From Ampullaceana balthica (lineage: Eukaryota; Mollusca; Gastropoda; Lymnaeidae), in assembly GCA_944989445.1 (NCBI GenBank), contig CALYLW010000053.1, forward strand, positions 1,734,001 to 1,798,000: a DNA stretch of 64,000 bases, in the 5' to 3' direction. The notes beneath the pieces were generated by a model, which saw nothing but the letters and a program-made list of their open reading frames with translations, did no database searches and was not told where the DNA came from. A program made the position numbers and the translations under genes. Below, piece by piece: positions 44,880 to 56,061 of the stretch. Each line of letters begins with the position of its first letter. The first letter of the stretch is position 1.

Positions 44880-45320
44880 TTCCTATCTTACTGAGCTTCT
44901 GTCGGTCTACTCACCAAGTCGTCAGCTACGCTCTTCTGCAGACACGCGCATTCTCTGTGTTCCTAAGACACGAACTAAAAATTTTGGCGAAAGGTCATTC
45001 TCTTTTTGTGCAGCCAATCAATGGAATTCTCTACCATTACACCTCCGGAGTATTTCATCTACCAAGTTGTTCATGACTGCACTTAAGACGCATCTTTTCA
45101 AAATTTATTTTCAAAACTAAAGAAACACCATTTCTTTTTAATGATTAACGTAGCTTATGTGTATTGTAATGTTATTTATGTGGTTATTATGAAAAGAATG
45201 TATACTTAAATTATTATATGTATGTTATTATCTCCATGTAAAGCGCTGTGAGCCCGGCTCCTTGCTGGGAAACAGCGCTATAAAAATTAGCAATTTATTA
45301 TTATTATTATTAACAATTAT
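44880..45320 (+). mobile_element. L2/CR1-like LINE 3' end, 5'-truncated
   Basis: A plus-strand frame reads YSPSRQLRSSADTRILCVP, KTRTKNFGERSFSFCAANQW, NSLPLHLRSISS and TALKTHLFKIYFQN-stop (about 44910-45119). This is the conserved C-terminal tail after the reverse transcriptase in L2/CR1-type elements. About 120 bp after the stop comes the typical 3' tail, AAGCGCTGTGAGCCCGGCTC and AGCGCTATAAAAATTAGC, ending in a (TTA)n run. No RT domain is present: the copy is 5'-truncated as usual. Tail-only fragments lie at 28855 and 52275. Confidence 0.85.
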
Positions 45321-46000
45321 TGTAATGTCTTTAAAAAGTTGTGTTGTCTCGCTGCTTAAATGTTTCGTGGACGATTTATATATTATTTATCATTTGCTGT
45401 ATTTCTCATGGGCTTTATTTGTATCTGTTTATTACATTTACTGTTTAAAACTTAAGGCAGTCCTCCCAACTGCCATCTAACACAACTTCCTCAAAAGATG
45501 GATCTTGGAAAGTGTCACAAACTAAGTTGTCAATTTTTAAAAATATCTTTGATCTGCATTAAACTTTAGATAACAGCAATAATAATAATAATAATAATAA
45601 TAAAAAATAAACAAAAAGATTGTGCAAGGAAAAAGCCTTTGACAATTTATGGAAGAATTTGGAAGACTGTAGAAACACAATTCATAAAGCTTATTCCGGT
45701 TATCCAATGTATTATATTTCAGACATTTGTATTTTTTATTTTATTTTTAATTTATTATCTTAAAAAAATTTTATGTTAATGTTTGTTAGACAAATGTAAA
45801 TATTAGACTATTATAGACTAGACATTAATGGCTTTAAGGTTCATGTGTTGACTGTACCCAATGAATAATATGTCATTCAGACGATTCGAAAATATCTGCA
45901 AAATTTCAAGGAGTCACAAGGGAAAAGAGAACGCGATGCTCTTCAAAAATTACAAGGATCTACAGAGAAAAACTGAGTGCATGACAATATTGGAAAACCT
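45321..46000. other. AT-rich spacer, nothing recognised
   Basis: An (AAT)n tract lies at 45578-45604. No other feature. Confidence 0.5.
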
Positions 46001-46004
46001 TTAA

Positions 46005-46312
46005 ACGAATAATTAATGTATGGCGCAACGAGAGTAGCGGGTTTGAGTCTCTATGAAGGCAGAGACCTGTTCCCGTGGCTTAAGGGTGGGTGTTCCTGAG
46101 TCCTGAGTCCGCCCAGCTCCGATGGGTACCTGCAATTAGTTGGGAGTAAATAAAGGCGGCTGGGCATTGTGCCACACAATCCCCTCATAGCCGTGGCCTG
46201 TGAACGCTGCGTCCCTGCCAATAGGCCAGCATGGTTTGTACGTTCTACTTACAATATATGTCATAAAGAACGTAGAACGTAATAATATTATAAATAGAAT
46301 GGGCGTCTGTAA
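46005..46312 (+). repeat. SINE-like element, tRNA-related, copy 2
   Basis: Collinear with 8735-9010 (minus) over about 270 bp. Box-B-like GGGTTTGAGTCTC near the 5' end. Ends ATGGGCGTCTGTAAAAA. Diverged copies with indels suggest age. Confidence 0.65.
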
Positions 46313-47080
46313 AAAAAAATCTAATACATAATCGCCCTTCCTATGCGTGTGTCTCCCCGTCGAAAGGGGCGCGAGAAAAGGTGCTCGAAAGGCGCGCAAA
46401 TTTATTAAAAATAAATTAAGAAAATTTCACCGTAAAAAATATTTTATGACGTCATTGTTTTAGCACAGAACTTCAATTACCGAAACAACGCACGAACTAT
46501 GCGTGTGTGTGAGCCTTAGCAGGCTTTTACACAAGTAAATATATAAAATGTGAGTGAGCTCCCATTAACTTTTTTGTATATTCTTGAGCACCGTAATCTG
46601 ATGATAAAATATATTGAAAGAACACCGCTCAAAGTAAAGTCTTTAAAAAAATTGCACCAAAAACAAATATTTTTAACCTTCATTAGAGCACACATAAAGG
46701 TGATCCAGCCTATGTGAGACTGCTCCGTGGGCCATGTGGATTAGCTTTTCAAGTACCATCGGATTTAGCGGCAAGTATGATACTATTAGAAAGCGAAGTG
46801 CACAAAAGGTAATCATATCTACACAAAAAGTATTCACAACATTTTCAAATTCTCAAGGCTTTTGAGAAACCGGAAATATATTTTAAGTACCACTTCCGGT
46901 TACCACAAATCATTAAAAGCTGATCGAAACCTACGCACAGGATATAATACTTACATATGAAATTTTGTCCACCTAACTGAAACGGTACACAAGCTATCGT
47001 GTTCACGTGCGCGCGCACACACATACACACACGCATAGAGACAAAAATTCAAAATTAGCTTTTTGACGACCCAGGAAGTT
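46313..47080. other. Mixed spacer, nothing recognised
   Basis: A CA/CG-alternating tract lies at 47007-47033 and a TGACGTCA at 46447. No gene recognised. Confidence 0.45.
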
Positions 47081-47599
47081 GTTAGGGGCCGTCAACAATG
47101 ACATCAAGCGATTTTAACCGATTTCTAAACCCCCTCCCCCCTCGTCACACTTCGTCACAAAAACTTAGACCTTTCTCCAACATGACGTCACAAAACTCCG
47201 CACTTTAAAGCCGTATTTTCTATTTGAAAATGAACACGTTTCAAATTATTTTTATTTTTTGTTATTTAAGTATGTATTTAGTACAGGGGTGTCCAATGTC
47301 CGGCCCGCGGCCAAATACGGCCCTCGCTGAAATTTTAGCTGGCCCAGGGCCTCATCTTAAATAGCTAATTGACGGACGTATCATTTATGTAACGTCATTT
47401 TATTTATTTTAAAAAGTCGAAATATTGTAACTGTTTCAGGTACCTCAAAGCATGGGTACTGTTTCAGGTACCTCAAAGCATGGCAAAAATCGATAACATT
47501 TTATTGTTTACCAGATTTTTATTCTTAAAGACCAAAGAATGGGAACACATTTAGTTGCTTCTGTTCATTCTGTTGTTAATGATGTTAAATTAACGGATC

Positions 47600-48540
47600 T
47601 CTGTATTTATTACTGATGGTTCTCTTACAATGACTGGTGAGCACAGGCGTAACAACGATTTGGCAGTGGGGCAGTTGCCAAGGGCGCCGAGGGCTGATCC
47701 TTTAATTTATTTAAATTTAGTATTTTCCTACCTTATGGATTTTTTATATTCATTTGTCAAGGGCGCCAAAAATAAATTAGCCAAGGGTGCGGAAAACCCA
47801 GTTACGCTTCTGCAGGTGTGCGCAGTTGACTACCAAACTTGTCTGTAAAAAAGTTAGCGAAGAGGCTGGCAAAGATTTAAACTTCACTGCATCATTCACG
47901 ACAAGTTCTTTGTACCAAACACCTTTGATGTGATCGTCTCGTTACACCAGTGATAAAAGCTATAACCTCTACTCGCTCTAAAGCCCTTTTTCACCGCCAG
48001 TTTCAGCAGTTTCTTCTTGACATCTAGGGAGAATACAGAGATGTTGTGTATCACAATTGTATAAGATTGCTCAGTCAGGGGACAGCACTTCAGTGACTTT
48101 ACACACTTATTTAAAAAACGGTGCTTTCATCGTGGAAAATAAGGAATAACCAATTCCAGAACTACCCGATCCTGCTTGGCTGGCACATTTTGGATTTTGA
48201 GTTGATGTGACAAGGCATCTAAATTTTCTTAACACAAATCTTTAAGAGCGAACAGCAGTAGTAAACCAATTTTATTCACAAATCAATGCCTTTGGAAACA
48301 AGCTGCAAATTTTCCAAAAGCAATTACATTACATGCAGTCTAATGCCACACATTTCGCTCCACTAGAGATTCCTAGAAGTTGTAACATTTGCTAAGAAAA
48401 TGCTCAGCTTGTTTGCCTTAACAAGTGTGAGCAGTGAGCAGCCATTCTCAGATATGAATTTTAACAAGAATCGTGTGAGGTCGAGACTAAGTGACTCTCA
48501 ACTGTGTGATATCATACGTATAAAACTAGTGGCATTGAGC
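47600..48540 (+). pseudogene. hAT transposase relic (SCAND3/ZBED/GTF2IRD2-like)
   Basis: Blocks: a TDGSLTMTGE-like piece near 47610-47640 (family VTDGAPAMTG), an LHHSRQVLCT-like piece near 47885-47925 (family FHCIIHQQVLCA), and the dimerisation region MLSLFALTSVSSEQPFSDMN, NKNRVRSRLSDSQLCDIIRI near 48400-48530. The order is correct for SCAND3/FAM200-type hAT proteins. There are many frame breaks, a large internal loss, and an inserted element between the first two blocks. Confidence 0.78.
47644..47812. mobile_element. ~170-bp element nested in the hAT (CAGGCGTAAC ends)
   Basis: CAGGCGTAACAACG and CAGTTACGCTTCTG are imperfect inverses; GGGCGCC motifs repeat inside. It separates two consecutive transposase blocks. 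TSD unclear. Confidence 0.65.
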
Positions 48541-48768
48541 TAGACCGCGCATATTTACTGCAGTCAAGATATCAGTTTCACCCCATACACATAAAATTTT
48601 GCAATAACAAACTTCTCAAAGTCATGTCATTTTTGTTTATTATCTTAATGCGGCCGTCGCATATCTTTACTTAATGGAATAAGGCCCGCAATGCAACAAG
48701 TTTGGACGCCCATGATTTAGTGTAGCAATGCACTCAAATATCTAACACTCGTGAAGCCATGTAAAATA

Positions 48769-48830
48769 GTGCTTCTCAAACTTTTCGAATGACGGACCGG
48801 CAGGAATTTTTCATTGCATCAGGGATCGGT
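48769..48830 (+). mobile_element. Single hAT terminus, AGTGCTTCTCAAAC type
   Basis: AGTGCTTCTCAAACTTTTCG followed by GGACCGGCAGG resembles the ends of 15111-15262. The other end was not found. Confidence 0.5.
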
Positions 48831-50140
48831 GAACTCTTTTCTCGTTTTGACGTGATTTTCCCTGTACTTACGTGATATCAAAATGAGCCCCTACATGGCC
48901 TAAAGCCCTACAAGTATGAATTCGGGTTGTTTTATAAAATCTTACAATTTTTTAATTGTTTGTTTAGTTGCCGAGGCATAGTAAGAAAGCTAACGAGCAG
49001 TGCAGCGACAATGATGTGATTAACCGTTAAACCCGCGAGTGTGACTATTGATATTACAAGGGTCATTTGATTGTTCATAGACCTAGATTAGATACCGGAC
49101 GATTCATCAAATTGATTTTGGTCTTGTAGAGAGAGTTTTCCTGCTCATTATATGCACGTGAAAGGCATTTGTTTTAAAATTACCACATTGATATCAAATC
49201 TCATGTTTTCTAAAAAAATATTTAGTATGCGCTGGAAGAAGATTACAGCGAATACAGGAAAAGTAGGGTTTCATCGTGTGCGTCGCAAAATACAGTAATT
49301 CCGGCGAATTGAAGACTGAAAAATAATATGGCATTTTTAAAAAATCCAATATTATCATAACTTTTTACTCTGTAAGCTCACTTTTTTTTCAATATTTTTT
49401 TTATACGATTTCACGTACGTCACACAAGAGAGATAAATATAATGTCATCAACGGACGAGGCGTGTTTAAATTGTTAAATTCTCTTGTGGGGTTTATAAAC
49501 TAATGACAAATACCTTGCAACCACTATCGGATGGATTAACCCAGGGGTCGGTGAACAGGGGTAAATTATCCCATTTGGGGTAACGGTGATATTAACATAA
49601 ATTTTTATATTTTGACCGAGTAAGAAACTATGAAAACCTTAACTTAGGCTCAAGTAATATTTTATTTGCAGTATGAGCAAGTAGCAATTTCCTATATTCA
49701 CTCTTCGGAGCCTTAAATCTTATGTTATTTTACTTACTACTCACTAGCTCGGGTAAGGCAAGTAGGTGTCGGAGAACGACGAAATTTTGTGTTGATTTTT
49801 CTATTATGAAGTTTTAAAATACAATAGAATATGCTAAGTAAAACGAGTCAACAAACACTCCTAAAACTAGAGAAAAAAATAAATAGAAGTAAAAAAAAGA
49901 TTTCTAAAAACCACCATTTTTATAAGCGGACTAAAAAGAAGAAAATAATTTAAAACTTATAAGTTCAAGTACTTTAAATTAATATGACTAAAAACGATAA
50001 ATGTTATACGGGGGGAAAAGTTTTCAAAAGACATCAATAGAACTGAAAATGGCTATCTGTCAGGCGTTTTAGCTTCTTCAGATAAATCATTGATTAATCA
50101 ACTCTCTAATTAATTTCAACACATGTTAATCTTATCTGTT
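48831..50140. other. AT-rich spacer with one hAT-like terminus
   Basis: CAGGGGTCGGTGAACAGGGG near 49543 looks like a Charlie-type end, without a partner. No gene recognised. Confidence 0.4.
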
Positions 50141-50142
50141 AC

Positions 50143-50178
50143 AGACGCATCTTCTATACAGAAGATTATTGCGCTGGA
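50143..50178 (-). repeat. SINE 3'-tail fragment
   Basis: TTACAGACGCATCTTCTATA followed by CAGAAGATTATTGCG matches the tail of the 8735-9010 element. Confidence 0.6.
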
Positions 50179-51075
50179 AGAGGATTGCTCATCAGTTTGA
50201 AAATCTAAAGCCTTTTGCTACCAAAATTGTTAAAACCCAATTGTGACAGCTGTTGTAAAGATTAATTAATTATAATTTTACTCGTTATTTTTCAATACTA
50301 AACAGAGGAATTAATTGGCTGTATTGGAAGTGGGAGTCACTGTGTAACACTCAAAGGGCTTCAAGCCTTAAGTTGGCATGAACATAACTCCACATAGTGT
50401 ATGTAACCTGAATAAAGAATTTTAAAAAATATTTTACATTACTTTAAGGAAATTACCGAAATAATGGTGTGACAGTAACTAAACTGATATTCAAGTAATT
50501 TCAGAAATACTTTCATAAATACTTGGGTTGAACACAATTTTCAGATACTGTAACTTACTGCGAGAATTATTCACCCCCCCCCTCCCACTATATAACAAGA
50601 ACGTTAAAAAAATAATAAATCTCTATCACATAAAACTAAATTACGGAATATTTGTATCTGTGTGTGTGTTGTTTTTTCATGTGTGTATGGCTGTATGCGT
50701 GTGTGTATTGTGTATCCATGTGTGTATCTGCATGTGCATCGACCAATTACTCGATAAAACGTTCCATGTACATTGAACAAAATAGCTGTAGGCAGAGATG
50801 ACGCTAACGGTCCTTCCCGTTATTTTTGTTTTTCCATCTCTATTTATAGTTATGCTTAAATGTGAGGTTTTGTTTGTGTTTTTCCCCCAGCGCCCAGGAA
50901 CAGACAAGGTTTTAAGTTCGAATTCGTGTACTGTCCACGCTCACTGGGGTTGTTGCACTAACATGGTAACACATGTTGTGCTCTACCCTCAAGCTGGACA
51001 TAGAAGATTCCCTTATATAAGTTATTTAATTTTAATTATTACAATTATGCACCCCAAACTTAAAAAAAATAAAAT
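50179..51075. other. AT-rich spacer, no gene recognised
   Basis: A TGTGTG-rich stretch lies at 50658-50735. No other feature. Confidence 0.45.
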
Positions 51076-51119
51076 TTCCTTTCTTCTCCAATTATTGCAC
51101 TGAAGATAAACCATTAGCT

Positions 51120-51360
51120 ATCTCACTATACATCTCTTCCTGGCTCTCCATTATCCTGACAGCAATCAACCATTCACTGTCATCCCCATTCCCTCACTGC
51201 CACTCTACCCGCTCCTGACTCCCTTATCCCTCAATGACTCTCCATTCCCTATCTGGTTCTCAATTCACTCCATGGCACTCCACCCCCTTCCTGGGACTCC
51301 ACTCCTCTCCCTGGAAATCCACTCCCTGCCACTCCACCTCTTGGCTATTAACCTCCTCCA
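51120..51360 (+). repeat. Degenerate C-rich minisatellite (CCACTCCCTGCCACTCCA)
   Basis: Irregular ~18-20-bp C/T-rich units with CACTCC and TCCCT motifs. No coding potential seen. Confidence 0.55.
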
Positions 51361-51885
51361 GTTGTTTTTTTTTACTTAGATAGAGCCATTAAATAATTAT
51401 TTTTAAAAAAACAACAACAACAAAACAAATTCCAGCGAACCGATCACGCTATATTAATGGCGTGGTTATTGGAGCACACTAACACGTATAAGTAGCCTAC
51501 GTCAACAAGGCGACCGACATAACATTGGAGTGCGAATAGACGGCTGGCAACATCTGGGCAGCCATGTTGAGAAAAATCATTTAGTTTAGGGGTAGGGATG
51601 GGCTTGGTGGAGAAAAATGATCTTAGAAATGACATTTAAAATATGAACAATAAACTACCTATGTATTAAACAAAAATGTCAATCATAATTTGTAAAAACA
51701 TTTCTACTCGAAAATTAGTCGCAAATCCATCTTACTTATGGTCTTACTAGAGCGTTACATTTTTAAAAAATATTTTAATAAAATTTTATTTTGCTCCATT
51801 CAGTTTTTCGCAAGTGTGTTCACAGCGCTAAAATGCAATCGTTACCAGCCCCCGCTTCATTGCACGAAGGGTTAATTGTTAGGTG
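51361..51885. other. Mixed spacer, nothing recognised
   Basis: Short frames only. Confidence 0.5.
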
Positions 51886-51889
51886 GTGG

Positions 51890-52062
51890 CAGGGCCGGTC
51901 TAAGGGCATTGGAGGCCCTAGGCGAATTGAATTTGGTGGCCCTCAATGTAATAGAAACATGAAAAATGAATATGAAAATGTGCGAGGCCCCAACTAATGA
52001 TGAGACTAATCGCAGGCCCTGGGCGGCTGCCTGGTTTGCCTATGCCTAAAGCCGGCCCTTGC
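51890..52062 (+). mobile_element. hAT-type element, CAGGGCCGGCC family, uninterrupted copy
   Basis: Starts CAGGGCCGGTCTAAGG and ends CCTAAAGCCGGCCCTTG. It gives the empty-site reference for the nested insertion at 40779-41042. No clear TSD. Confidence 0.78.
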
Positions 52063-52274
52063 TAGATCAGTAGGCTACATCTGTAATTAATTTTACTTTC
52101 GTCAACAATTAACGACCGGTATTGCAATTTTAACTCCTAAATTAAACAATATTTTTTGTATAACCATTCAGTTCAGGTGAAATAATTTCAAATTTCCAAA
52201 AATTCATTATGAAACGTTATTCTCCACGGTTAACATACTATTATTAATAAATATGTATTTAATAAAAATAATAA

Positions 52275-52330
52275 TTTGATAGTTTATAAAGCGCAGTACC
52301 CCAGCAGGCAGCTGGCTCAAGGCGCTTCAC
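52275..52330 (-). repeat. Diverged LINE 3'-tail fragment
   Basis: TTTATAAAGCGCAGTACCCC, AGCTGGCTCAAGGCGCTTCA is a diverged form of the AAGCGCTGTGAGCC tail. Directly left of the Helitron-like copy. Confidence 0.5.
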
Positions 52331-52360
52331 ATATAAATAGTAACACACTTATATTTATAA

Positions 52361-52732
52361 CTAGCAACAAAGCCCATCGAAGGACAGGAATAAGTGTAGG
52401 GTGACCTGTGAAGTTCATGGTAGGACATCACAACATTACCCATCCCCGTCTGTCCAGAGACCCTACCTCCCCGCCCCACACCGCGGTCTGTCCAGAGTTA
52501 TAACAAATAAACCGTTAAAAACAATTTTTTTTACTACAAATCCCAACGCCCACCTCTCAAAATAAACTCTTGGAAAAAAAACTGCACCATAAATAACACG
52601 TTTTGAACGTCATTCAATATGTAAATGAGATTTAATTTTCTCCTCCAGTGATTGGCTGTAGAAGTCTGCAGGAGTTTTAGGCACCAATCGCTATCGATGA
52701 CTGCACAGTAAATTGCATTTTATTATATAGGA
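52361..52732 (-). mobile_element. Helitron-like non-autonomous element, copy 2
   Basis: On the minus strand it starts TCCTATATAATAAAATGC preceded by A and ends GGGCTTTGTTGCTAG followed by T, exactly the A^TC...CTAG^T arrangement of Helitrons. It is 372 bp and collinear with 36291-36645. It lacks a Rep/helicase gene and is non-autonomous. A short imperfect hairpin lies near the 3' end. Confidence 0.68.
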
Positions 52733-52891
52733 TACAATGTCATAAAGTTAAAAGAAAACAACCTTTTGGAATGCATTATTTAATTAAAAATGAATGAATT
52801 TTTACTTTAGTGACTTTTAGTTGCCATCGTTATCAAAATTATGATTTTTTAAAATATGGGCACTGGGTTTTTAACATGAATTATCTTAACC

Positions 52892-53065
52892 GATGGCTGA
52901 GGTAGAACTAATCAAGTTATCATAACTTATGGGTGAGGTAGAACTAATCAAGTTATCATAACTGATGGCTGAGGTAGAACTAATCAAGTTATCATAACTG
53001 ATGGCTGAGGTAGAACTAATCAAGTTATCATAACTGATGGCTGAGGTAGAACTAATCAAGTTATA
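52892..53065 (+). repeat. 36-bp tandem repeat, nearly 5 units
   Basis: Unit GGCTGAGGTAGAACTAATCA followed by AGTTATCATAACTGAT; units 3-5 are practically identical. Confidence 0.95.
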
Positions 53066-54845
53066 CCATTATGTGTACCACATTCATCATGTAATAATCA
53101 TAACACCACACACTCAGATGTGCATGTGAGGGTACTCGTCAAGATCATTACCAATTAAGTGGGGGGGGGTTTAGGGGGGGAGAGGATCATTAGCTTTGTG
53201 GATTTGAGTGTGGGCGTGAATGTGTACCAGTAAAAGAAATGTGCAAAGAACATTTGGTTGAATTTCATTCTTATCTTAACACAAACATTATGTTGCGGTG
53301 ATAAGTTATTTTAATAAATCGAGACCCATCGATTTTTAAGCTGTGATGTATTTTGTTTAGAAATAAATTAGAACCAATAAATCTTTATAATTATTACTTA
53401 TGGAAAAAAGTTCCAAGGTTGCATTTTGGTGCTTCTGTTATTTCAATTCACTTATTTTTTTATAATAAAAAAAATTACTTCTTTTATAATTTAAAGACAA
53501 AAAAATATTACGTGGATGCAGAAGTTAAAAAGGAAAAACGAATGGTTAAAGATTATACCACACTCAAACATCTGGCTCACACTTTTGTTCACAAGTTCAT
53601 GCACAGGGCAACATACTACAAATATATTACAACTTAAAGTAAAGTTAAATAAACTACAACTACGAAAAGCCGTCGTAATTAATTCACTTTTTTTTTAAAC
53701 TTCGATTTTTGCTAATAACGCTAATACCACTTTCGAATTTCAATTGAAACATTGTGCAATGTTGACACGGAGTTCGATTTTTAAAAAACTTCATGCCAGC
53801 GGATTACTGAATTTAATTTAAAGCTGTAAAAATGCATCGCATTGGATTACGGGGGTTGATATTGATACGCTATGAGGGTGGCAATCGTCATGGCGCCAAG
53901 GGGCGGAGCCAGTTTGTAGAACATATGTGCGAATAGAAAGTCTTAGCAGAGAATCTACAGAGAACCCGTTCGTATAAGATATGCAGAAAAGATAGTCCTG
54001 GGATAGTGTATCTTTAGAGGCTCATAATATTTTTAAAAAACTTGAAAAAGGAGACAGAGTCACATATCTCTGGAGGATTGAAATATAGAATCGTACACGA
54101 TAGTCGTGGGAGTACTAAGTCACAATCTCTGGACGATTGAAAAGTGCAGCTGTAGAGTAGAGGGAAGTGACATTCACAGTACCCTACCTGTGAGACTATT
54201 GAGAGTGAATCGTATTAGCAGAGACATCAGAAGTTATATATAACCATCGGCGGTCGGAGTAAGTGTGGCAGAAAGAACAAGTTTATCATCCAAAATAAAG
54301 TAGAACCCAGCAACAACAAAAAAAGAAGAAGAAAATAATGAAATGTTATTACAAACTTTAAAATATAGCAACAGCCTGTATCAGAGGTGATTTCTCGATT
54401 CCTGTGATTTTTTAAAAAAAATTGTTGTTGCTCACACAATAATCAGTACGAAACAGGAGCTATTGCTTCATTTATCTTAGCGTTCAAATCGCCGTCATTG
54501 TAAATTGAGGTTTTCGACACAGATTTTTGTGTACTGTTCTAGATTCACGTGGAGCATTAACTTAATCTCCCAAAGGTCTCCAGCTGCTATTCTGATTAAT
54601 TACATAAGCTATTAAATCACAAAGCAAAGATTGATAGGGTCATGTTTTTAATCCCATTCAGTAGGTAAATTTGGATTTAATGGCGTATAAAGGTTACAGC
54701 CCCATCAAAAAATTTTTTTTAAAAATTAATACATGAATGAATGAATGAGAACAATGAAATAAAATTAATCATTTTAAATATTTTGAAAAGGAATTATCCA
54801 TTTAAGTAACTCTGCGGGCATGTAATTAGGAAAGAAAAAGCAAAA
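53066..54845. other. AT-rich spacer, no gene recognised
   Basis: Loose repetition of TCTCTGGACGATTGAAA-type text at 53990-54200. Open frames at 53353-53698 are Lys/Tyr-rich from base composition. Confidence 0.4.
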
Positions 54846-54848
54846 GAG

Positions 54849-54910
54849 GCAGGGGCGTAGCGTAGGGGGACTGTTGGTGGAAGTGCACACGAATTCGTTG
54901 GGGCGCAAAA
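54849..54910 (+). mobile_element. Single TIR-like terminus (CAGGGGCGTAGCG)
   Basis: CAGGGGCGTAGCGTAGGGGG resembles the GGCGTAGC hAT ends but has no partner nearby. Followed by a (CAAA)n-rich tract. Confidence 0.4.
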
Positions 54911-54999
54911 ATGCTATGAAAATTTATTTAAAAAAACAAACAAACAAACAAACCAAAAAACCACCAAAAAAAAACAACAAAAAACACACACAAAGTTTT

Positions 55000-55250
55000 T
55001 GACTTTATATATGAGACATAACTAAAATTATGTTCAATATAATACACACCGTGCGACAGAATAGCATAAACATTGACATGCTTCATAGAGATAATCTAAA
55101 AATTCATTAATTTTATTACAGTATATTCGATCGATGTAAAATTTTGACAGATCATTTTAATAGTCGCCACGAGTCTGCCTGCAAAATTTCAGCTCGATGG
55201 GACACCTGGAAGTGAATTAAAAATTGATCCAAAGTATTTTCGACAAGCAG
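55000..55250 (+). repeat. Dispersed repeat, TTTCAGCTCGATCGG family, copy 2
   Basis: Reverse complement of much of 4680-5165. Contains ATTCGATCGATGTAAAATTT, TGCCTGCAAAATTTCAGCTC and GGAAGTGAATTAAAAATTGA. Confidence 0.68.
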
Positions 55251-55254
55251 AGGC

Positions 55255-55395
55255 TAGGAGTTAATATATAAAGGATTTAAAAAGGCGAAACATGCTAGAC
55301 GCTACGAGTTAATATAAAAGATTTAAAAAGGCGAATCATGCTAGACGCTACGAGTTAATATAAAGGATTTTAAAAGGCGAATCATGCTCACATTG
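55255..55395 (+). repeat. ~58-bp tandem repeat, 2.5 units
   Basis: Unit GAGTTAATATAAAGGATTTA, AAAAGGCGAATCATGCTAGA plus CGCTAC. It appears to derive from the end of the preceding dispersed repeat (compare TTAATATAAGGGATTTAAAA at 60908). Confidence 0.85.
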
Positions 55396-55399
55396 CCCC

Positions 55400-55920
55400 T
55401 GGAGCTGGCAACCCATGATGCTACACAACTGGATAGAGTTAGTGGGTTTTACTAAAATGTTTCCTTATGCATTGTTACTTGTTATTGATAACATGAAATA
55501 CGAGATAAAACTCTTTTTAAAGCTGCATACATACATATATATCAACATGACTAATTGTTTTAAGTCACAATGCTCTAACCCCTTCATGATCTCCTTTTAC
55601 TCTACGAAGACTAATAAAGAATAATAATGAATTTAATAATAATAAAAGCCTTTGTCTATTTGTCCCCCGAGCGAATAGTTGTTAAAGTCAAACGACCGAA
55701 AAGGCGTTGGGCGCCCCTAAAATAAAGTAATGTCGTATGACCAACGAAAAAACACGATGAATACGTTTCTACTTAGACATCGATTTGCGTCAAGTACGTG
55801 TCCTGTGGCATTAGGGAATAGTGAGTTATCACAACTGCCCTGCATCACTGCTGCATGCTCGTTTGGCGCTATACACAAGTAGACAATTACCTAGAGCTGT
55901 ACTTTACTCATTTAATTTAA
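55400..55920. other. AT-rich spacer, nothing recognised
   Basis: No feature I can support. Confidence 0.5.
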
Positions 55921-56061
55921 CGATAACTGCCCTTTTTAGTGGAGGGAGTTGTAGTGGGGGATACAGGTAGTAAAATATTTAACCCATCGTCATTGGCGCT
56001 AAAGCGAATGTAAGGCTCTGGTCTGCTTACTAAACTAAACACATATTCTGTAGGTCTGAGA

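Larger units (their letters stand above)
47284..48714 (+). mobile_element. Charlie-like hAT element inserted in foldback element
   Basis: Ends CAGGGGTGTCCAATGTCCGG and GTTTGGACGCCCATG; TSD ATTTAGTA / ATTTAGTG (7 of 8). Net length 1431 bp including a nested ~170-bp element at 47644-47812. Confidence 0.88.
47085..48765. mobile_element. Foldback/TIR element, copy 5, split by a hAT
   Basis: Starts GGGGCCGTCAACAATGACATC after TTA, with interior matching 18161-18400 (GCCGTATTTTCTATTTGAAA, AACACGTTTCAAATTA). It is cut at 47283 by the hAT and resumes at 48715 with ATTTAGTGTAGCAATGCACTC, matching 18353-18375. The right half is then lost near 48768. Carries TGACGTCA at 47183. Confidence 0.78.
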
